DNA from: Eggerthellaceae bacterium
GTDB lineage: Bacteria; Actinomycetota; Coriobacteriia; Coriobacteriales; Eggerthellaceae
Direction: 5' to 3'
Length of the DNA stretch: 64,000 nt
Assembly (NCBI GenBank): GCA_009782615.1
Contig: WRIS01000001.1
Location: 310,001 to 374,000 of the forward strand
Positions within the stretch are counted from its first letter, which is position 1, and the number at the start of each line of letters is the position of its first letter. The notes under the pieces were generated by a model. The model did no database searches. It was not told the origin of the DNA and saw nothing but the letters and a program-made list of their open reading frames with translations. Both the position numbers and the translations under genes were made by a program. This document shows, in pieces, positions 59,183 to 64,000 of the stretch.

Positions 59183-59220
59183 CACCTCAAGTTAGATATT
59201 TCTTTTCACACCTCAAGTTA
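59183..59220. repeat. 12-bp direct repeats upstream of the lipoprotein pair
   Basis: CACCTCAAGTTA at 59183-59194 and 59209-59220, 26 bp apart (about two and a half helical turns). They lie in the 227-bp gap upstream of the first lipoprotein gene and may bind a regulator. No other clear element was found in the gap. Confidence 0.5.
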
Positions 59221-59305
59221 AATACCGAAGGTATTCTAGCATATCTAAAAAGATTTGAGAGAAGTTATATGTTAGCGATATAAAAACAATTATGCGGCAC
59301 GTAGG

Positions 59306-61114
59306 TCAGCCGAAAAATGACATCCCCATGACAACAAGAGCTGCGATAACGCCAATAAGGCTCTCCCCACCCAGCACGCCTGACGCAGCAGCCAAGCCCA
59401 TGCTTTGCGCTTCTTTGCCGCGGGCACGAGCCAATCGGTCAAAGACCACCTTGATAAGCCCGCCTAAAAACGCCGTCGCGGAAAGGAAGAACGGCAAATA
59501 CACACCAAGCCCTAAGGTCATGCAGGGAAGCTTGAATGCCGCAAGCACGATGCCCACAACGATGCCCACAATAAACCAGGTGAAGTTCGGCACGCCGCCA
59601 ACCATGGCAGCAACCATGCTCGCCTGTGCGGCAACAAATTTGGCACCTTCCCCCGAACCAAAACTGCCTACTCCGAAAACCGACACGAGCGCCATCAGCA
59701 CCACCGAAGCAACCACGGCACCAACGATGCCGCCTATTGCTTGTGCTATCCACTGGTCGCGCGGATTGGTTCCAAGAATCGCGCCTGCCTTGAAATCGTT
59801 CATGACGTCTCCTGTTAAACCGCAGGCAACCGCAACAATCGCGGCAATGAAAAAGAGGCTGGTCATAGTCATTTCGTGGCAAAATACCTGAATAACCAAA
59901 AGCACCAAGACACCGAAAACTTCCATGGGGTTAATGCCCGTCGCACCCGAACTTTGCGAACTCATGAGTATTGCAATCCAGGCACCTGCCACAAGCAAAA
60001 TGGAAGGAATAAGGTCCAGTCCAAGCGCCCACGCAACAACGCTTGCTATAAGTGCCGATACGAGAGGTGCTGCAATAAGGCGCGTCTTTTTGGAAAGTAT
60101 CTGGTCAGGTATTGAGGGAGACGAAGCGGACGCCGATGCAAAAAGCGCTTCGGCAGCTTCGGTTTTCTTCGTTTGAACGCTGGGCGCGGCTGTTGCGACG
60201 TCTTCAGCACCGTTCCCCGTAGCACCGTTCGCCGCAGCACTTTGAGCCGTCTGTTTCCCTAAGGGTTTACGTATCAGGGAAATCAATTGCACCAAAACAA
60301 CACCGACACCTGCACCAAGCATGAGACCCATACCAAGCGACATCTTTATATCAAGCGCCTGCGCCAAATCCCAAAGCCCCGTGCCTGTTCCTGCAACCAC
60401 GACACCGAAATTCCCAATGAGCGCCCCGATAAACCACACGAAACAAGCAACAGGTCCTATCATGAAGCCGACGGCAAGCAACATGGGGTAGTTATAAATA
60501 CCTAGGGCAACACCAGGAACCTTGTCGCTGGCGAAAAACAACTGAGGGAGCAATTTCAGGTTGTCCCGTAAAAACGCATAGACGGCTGCCAAGCCCAAAG
60601 CGCCGAACAGGGTTTTGCTTTTCAGCGCGCCTGCTTCATCAGCAGCAAGAAGCGATTCAGCGGCTGAAGCGCCAATAGGATAGGTAAGATTTGCCGTGTC
60701 GACAAAATAGCGGCGCACGCAGGCCGTCGCAATAAGTCCCAACCCCACGCCGCAAAGGGCAATCAGCAACACCTGCCAAAAGGCAATGTCGGCACTCCCC
60801 TGCAAGACCCCGCTTGCTTGTAATATCCAATACCCAGGAATGGTAAAGGCAAGACCACCGGCGACCATGGAGCCTGCGCTCATCGCCGTATGGGTGACAT
60901 TTGCTTCGTTAAGCGAGGTGTTTTTGAGAAGCTTCAAGAAAAAGAATGACACCAGCGCCGCGAACACAATAGGCCAGGGCAGTGCGCCTAATTTGAGCGC
61001 AACATATAAGGAACTTGCCGTGATAACTGCCGCACCAATACCGCCAATCACCATGCCTCGCACGCTCAGTGCGGGATGGGTCGTTTCAGCGTTTTTCACC
61101 GTATCTGCTTCCAC
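59306..61114 (-). CDS. OPT family oligopeptide transporter
   Basis: About 602 residues, at least 14 hydrophobic helices, with OPT signatures LSVRGMVIGGIGAAVITASSLYVALKLGA, SAGSMVAGGLAFTIPGYW and LMGDFKAG-like NDFKAGAILGTNPRDQWIAQAIGG. It takes up peptides (or metal-chelates) by proton coupling. A Gly/Ala-rich hydrophilic linker (NGATGNGAEDVATAAPSVQTKKTE) lies mid-protein. I prefer the GTG at 61114: AAGGG seven nt upstream, and the longer frame to 61189 would overlap a good promoter. Downstream of fixX, but with its own promoter. Confidence 0.86.
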   Translation of the reverse strand: MEADTVKNAETTHPALSVRGMVIGGIGAAVITASSLYVALKLGALPWPIVFAALVSFFFLKLLKNTSLNEANVTHTAMSAGSMVAGGLAFTIPGYWILQASGVLQGSADIAFWQVLLIALCGVGLGLIATACVRRYFVDTANLTYPIGASAAESLLAADEAGALKSKTLFGALGLAAVYAFLRDNLKLLPQLFFASDKVPGVALGIYNYPMLLAVGFMIGPVACFVWFIGALIGNFGVVVAGTGTGLWDLAQALDIKMSLGMGLMLGAGVGVVLVQLISLIRKPLGKQTAQSAAANGATGNGAEDVATAAPSVQTKKTEAAEALFASASASSPSIPDQILSKKTRLIAAPLVSALIASVVAWALGLDLIPSILLVAGAWIAILMSSQSSGATGINPMEVFGVLVLLVIQVFCHEMTMTSLFFIAAIVAVACGLTGDVMNDFKAGAILGTNPRDQWIAQAIGGIVGAVVASVVLMALVSVFGVGSFGSGEGAKFVAAQASMVAAMVGGVPNFTWFIVGIVVGIVLAAFKLPCMTLGLGVYLPFFLSATAFLGGLIKVVFDRLARARGKEAQSMGLAAASGVLGGESLIGVIAALVVMGMSFFG

Positions 61115-61153
61115 CCTTTTACCCTTCTGTTTTTTCTTGCTTGGAAGTTTTGA

Positions 61154-61182
61154 ATCATAGCGCAAAACCGCGACCGTGTTAA
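61154..61182 (-). promoter_or_regulatory. Promoter of the OPT transporter gene
   Basis: -35 TTAACA (61182-61177), 17-bp spacer, -10 TATGAT (61159-61154), about 40 nt before the GTG at 61114. Five of six matches at each box. It argues for that start and against co-transcription only with fixX. Confidence 0.65.
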
Positions 61183-61239
61183 CCCCCAACCCTCAAAATC
61201 TGGGAGGAATTAGATACAAATGAACACCACCTGAATACA

Positions 61240-61536
61240 TCACCCGTAGCGGTATTCGATGCCCATGGTAGACCCAGGGAAACTCCATTTCTTGATGATG
61301 GTGTCCCCACACGCAATGCGACAAGTTCCGCATTCAAGGCATCCCGCATAGTCAAAAGAGGTCTTCCCTTCTGCGTCAACCTTGTAAAGCGCAGCAGGAC
61401 ACACCCGAACAAGTTTCAGAAATTCGGCCATATCAGGATTTTCCACGAGTTCAATATGTGCTTGTTCTTCATCGACCTCAAACTTATTCAGAGCTAAATA
61501 TTCATCAACATTAACCGTTATTTTGATATCACTCAT
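61240..61536 (-). CDS. fixX: Ferredoxin-like protein FixX
   Basis: 98 residues with CPAALYK and CLECGTCRIACG, the single-cluster FixX arrangement. Accepts electrons from FixC in the FixABCX complex. The ATG at 61536 overlaps the fixC stop (ATGA). The next gene (OPT) is separate. Confidence 0.93.
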   Translation of the reverse strand: MSDIKITVNVDEYLALNKFEVDEEQAHIELVENPDMAEFLKLVRVCPAALYKVDAEGKTSFDYAGCLECGTCRIACGDTIIKKWSFPGSTMGIEYRYG

Positions 61537-62819
61537 AGCGCTTTCATCCCCTTCCATACATCTTTAAGCAGGTTTATGATTCCGATGTTCTTTACATGAG
61601 GCATCATAGATTTCTTGAGTGGTGCCACGGGCGTGCCGTCAACGATAAACAGCGTATTCATGGCGTTGCGAACAAAGGCAGGATATTCGTTGAAAATGCG
61701 TGTGGTGGATTCCATGAAATGCGGGAAGCGCTTGAACTGTTCGAGGTCTTTCAAAACGAAGGATTCCTCAAGCGCCTTCACATAACCGCCCAAGCCCGCA
61801 GCACTGGTATCGCCCGCATCGAGCGCCGCCACGGCACTTCTTCCCGCGTGCATTCCTGCCGCAATGGCGTAATCCATGCCGCGCACCATGTACCCCAAGT
61901 TCACACACATCATGGCTGACTCACCCGCAAGAATAACACCGTCACCCACCAGCGGAGGCATCATGTCGCGCCCACCTTCGGGAACCATATGCCCCGAATG
62001 TTCGACAACCTTACCGCCTTTGATAAGCGGTGCTATGGCGGGGTGCGCTTTCATGTCCTCAAGCATTTGGTAGATGGGGGTATCTGCGCTGGCAAGGTCA
62101 GAAATAGTTGCCACAATACCCAAAGAAACGGATTCTTTGTTGGTATAGACAAAGCCGCCGCCCACATGACCCTTAGTCGCATCCCCCACAAACAACCACG
62201 CCGCGCCCTCGCCCTCGTTAGCAAGCAGCCTGTCTTCAATAACGGACGCGGGAAGTTCGATAACTTGCTTGACGCCAACCGCCATGGCAGAACCGCGCGG
62301 ACGCTCAAAGCCCACCGCTTCTTTCGTCAACAGCGAATTTGCACCGTCGCACAAAATCACGACATCGGCAGTCATTTCATCTTCGCCCGCTTTGATGCCG
62401 ACAACGCGATTTCCATCCTTAACCAGTTCTTCAACAGGGATTCCAAAGATATAGTCAGCGCCCGCCGCTTCGGCTTTATCGGCAAGCCATCCGTCCAAAG
62501 ACCCACGCAGTACCGAATAGGAATCCTGTCCGCTGACCAACATGTCGTCGCTGGAAAAATCGATAGTGAAGTTCGAATCGGGAGTCATCATCGAGATGCG
62601 CTCATGGGTGATGCGCCGCTCAAGAGGAGCTTCGTCTTCGAAGTTCGGAAAAACCTGCTTGAGGGCGTGCGTGTAGAGCCGCCCGCCAGTCATGTTTTTC
62701 GCACCAGCATAATTGCCGCGCTCAACAACAAGTACCGACTTGCCCGCTTGCGCGAGTTCGTATGCAGCGATTGCGCCTGCGCAACCTGAGCCTACGATAA
62801 TTGCATCAAAATCTGACAT
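61533..62819 (-). CDS. fixC: Electron-transfer flavoprotein:quinone oxidoreductase-like FixC
   Basis: 428 residues of the FixC/ETF-QO family. FAD fold AIIVGSGCAGAIAAYELAQAGKSVLVVERG, SVLRGSLDGWLADKAEAAGA, GDGVILAGESAMMCVN and the C-terminal helix. In FixABCX complexes, which can bifurcate electrons, it passes electrons from ETF to quinone and ferredoxin. AAGGAGG before the ATG at 62819; order in the transcript is fixA-B-C-X, as in Eggerthellaceae and diazotrophs. Confidence 0.94.
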   Translation of the reverse strand: MSDFDAIIVGSGCAGAIAAYELAQAGKSVLVVERGNYAGAKNMTGGRLYTHALKQVFPNFEDEAPLERRITHERISMMTPDSNFTIDFSSDDMLVSGQDSYSVLRGSLDGWLADKAEAAGADYIFGIPVEELVKDGNRVVGIKAGEDEMTADVVILCDGANSLLTKEAVGFERPRGSAMAVGVKQVIELPASVIEDRLLANEGEGAAWLFVGDATKGHVGGGFVYTNKESVSLGIVATISDLASADTPIYQMLEDMKAHPAIAPLIKGGKVVEHSGHMVPEGGRDMMPPLVGDGVILAGESAMMCVNLGYMVRGMDYAIAAGMHAGRSAVAALDAGDTSAAGLGGYVKALEESFVLKDLEQFKRFPHFMESTTRIFNEYPAFVRNAMNTLFIVDGTPVAPLKKSMMPHVKNIGIINLLKDVWKGMKAL

Positions 62820-62844
62820 GGATACGCCTCCTTCTTAGCAGTGT

Positions 62845-63732
62845 TTAGAGAACATCAATGAGTGCTGGAAGTACTTCTTTAATATCGCCCACCAAGCCAA
62901 GATCGCACTGTTTTAAAATCGGTGCATTCTTGTCTTTGTTGATAGCAACAATCGTGCCAGCGCGATTACAGCCGACCATATGCTGCATTTGACCTGAAAT
63001 GCCTACCGCAACATATACCTTGGGGGTCAACATCAAGCCTGAAACACCTATGTATACTTCTGTGGGAAGCCAGTTGAGCCCTTCAGTCAACGGGCGGGAG
63101 CATCCAAGACCAGCACCGAGTTTGTCACAAAGCCCGCGTGCAAGGTCAAGGTCGCTTTCTTCGGCGAACCCGCGCCCAGCAGCCACGATAACGTCTGCCT
63201 TGAAAAGGTCAACGCCGCTCTTTTCGATGGGCGCTACCGCAACCAATTCAAGCGGAGTTTGGGGAGCAACCCAAGCGGCTTCTTCGATAGCATCCGTGCC
63301 TGAAGCGGGCAATTCAGCGAACGTTTCAGGATTGATGGTATAGATAGCGGTTCTAAGCGCCTTCAAGCGGCGATGAGCAACGCCCCCGAAATACATGTTT
63401 GTTGCACCTTCGCCGTCAAGCTCAAGGACATCGGTGATGACCGAAGTCTTTGCATGCGCGGCAAGTTTTCCAGCAATGACCTTCAAATGACGCGTTGGCT
63501 CGACCAAAACAAGTTCGGGTGCCTGCGCATCAAAAATTGCGTTGACGGTATCGGCAGCATCGTCATAAACTGCACCTTGAGGAAGCGCGATATGAACAAC
63601 TTTGTCCGCAACCCCCCTCGGTATTTGCCCCTCGCCAATAACAACGAGTACTACTTCGTCTGCCAAGCTGCGCGCACCTGCGCACAATTTTCCCGCAGCA
63701 TCAAAACGCTCTGCAAGTACTAATGCCTTCAT
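62845..63732 (-). CDS. fixB: Electron-transfer flavoprotein alpha subunit FixB
   Basis: 295 residues. N-terminal domain VVLVVIGEGQIPRGVADKV and the conserved C-terminal FAD domain VIVAAGRGFA, GCSRPLTEGLNW, GVSGLMLTPKVYVAVGISGQMQHMVG and AINKDKNAPI. Forms the ETF with FixA. GGGAGG precedes the ATG. 25 bp between fixB and fixC. Confidence 0.95.
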   Translation of the reverse strand: MKALVLAERFDAAGKLCAGARSLADEVVLVVIGEGQIPRGVADKVVHIALPQGAVYDDAADTVNAIFDAQAPELVLVEPTRHLKVIAGKLAAHAKTSVITDVLELDGEGATNMYFGGVAHRRLKALRTAIYTINPETFAELPASGTDAIEEAAWVAPQTPLELVAVAPIEKSGVDLFKADVIVAAGRGFAEESDLDLARGLCDKLGAGLGCSRPLTEGLNWLPTEVYIGVSGLMLTPKVYVAVGISGQMQHMVGCNRAGTIVAINKDKNAPILKQCDLGLVGDIKEVLPALIDVL

Positions 63733-63751
63733 GATAAATTCCTCCCTTTCC

Positions 63752-64000
63752 TTACAGCGCCGCTTTAAGAGCAGCTGCGAACCGAGACAATGCGCCCTCT
63801 TCGGCGATGTCGATGATTACCTTGGCACGATCTGCCTGCTTCGGAGCACGGCAGTCTAGCACTTCAAGCGTGTTGACAAACGAAGTTTCCGCACCACCAA
63901 CTTCAGCAGGTTTTTTTCCTGCAGAAACGATGTCTTTCATACCAGGGATACGCGGAAGTGCCGCATCAGGAGCAACTGATACAACTGCGGGAAGCGCCAC
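63752..64000 (-). CDS. fixA: Electron-transfer flavoprotein beta subunit FixA (5' end beyond window)
   Basis: The last 82 residues of FixA/EtfB are visible: ALPAVVSVAPDAALPRIPGMKDIVSAGKKP, as in EtfB C-termini, with the tail ending KAAL at 63752. The N-terminus lies upstream of base 64000. Gap of 19 bp to fixB. The FixA-FixB pair and FixC/FixX give the full FixABCX electron-transfer module. Confidence 0.88.
   Translation of the reverse strand: MALPAVVSVAPDAALPRIPGMKDIVSAGKKPAEVGGAETSFVNTLEVLDCRAPKQADRAKVIIDIAEEGALSRFAAALKAAL

Noticed and set aside
1-64000. Search by eye for tRNA, rRNA, prophage and insertion sequences
   Set aside because: No tRNA T-loop consensus within a cloverleaf, no rRNA-like stretch and no transposase, integrase or phage structural gene was found.

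Overview
The window reads as chromosomal DNA of an anaerobic actinobacterium of the class Coriobacteriia, most likely the Eggerthellaceae. That is an inference from gene content: a FixABCX electron-transfer cluster, repeated cupin-type XRE regulators paired with AMP-forming acyl-CoA synthetases, a KorDABC 2-oxoacid:ferredoxin oxidoreductase, a CaiA-like acyl-CoA dehydrogenase and an Fe-S flavin enoate reductase, set among standard actinobacterial housekeeping operons. GC looks close to 50 percent. I see no prophage, insertion sequence, rRNA, tRNA or CRISPR array. Coding is dense and mostly on the minus strand.

Layout. 1-5.1 kb: minus operon yloU-fakA-recG-rsmD. 5.1-6.1 kb: tpx and, divergently, rpmB. 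6.2-17.4 kb: long minus run from an M23 endopeptidase through a DUF512 protein, der, plsY, gpsA, rpe, iscS, a PHP phosphatase, a Nif3-like protein and a zinc-ribbon coiled-coil protein to an RNase HI-QueD fusion. A Tat-exported NlpC/P60 hydrolase is divergent from the M23 gene. 18.8-23.6 kb: tyrA-aroA-cmk-plsC-ispH. 23.8-29.0 kb: an orphan ORF, then acyl-CoA dehydrogenase and flavin reductase genes with a divergent TetR regulator. 29.1-38.3 kb: a KorDABC operon led by a P-loop ATPase, with an XRE-cupin plus acyl-CoA synthetase module on each side. 38.3-45.1 kb: an orphan LysR-type HTH, glpX, then rsmB-fmt-def-dnaG. 45.2-48.9 kb: dgt and poorly characterised membrane or surface genes. 49.1-57.4 kb: the classical rimP-nusA-rnpM-infB-rbfA-nrnA-truB-ribF operon. 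57.6-64 kb: two DUF5067-like lipoproteins, an OPT transporter and fixABCX (fixA cut by the window end).

Metabolic picture (inference): 2-oxoacids from amino acids could be oxidised by Kor to acyl-CoA and reduced ferredoxin; the synthetases could activate carboxylic acids or run in reverse to make ATP; FixABCX and the acyl-CoA dehydrogenase/enoate reductase pair would move electrons between ferredoxin, NADH, quinone and acyl-CoA.

The most unusual signal is in the 35.1-35.8 kb gap. It has a near-perfect Shine-Dalgarno in front of a tiny hydrophobic ORF that stops at a T6 run, and the -1 frame continues it into a lysine- and acid-rich tail. An opposing promoter and intrinsic terminator predict a ~98-nt antisense RNA over its 3' end. 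This layout resembles type I toxin-antitoxin loci. Other notable points are the RNase HI-QueD fusion with an internal ribosome binding site, the Sec/Tat paralogous hydrolase pair, a terminator inside the rimP-nusA leader and a Cys/His tail on NusA.
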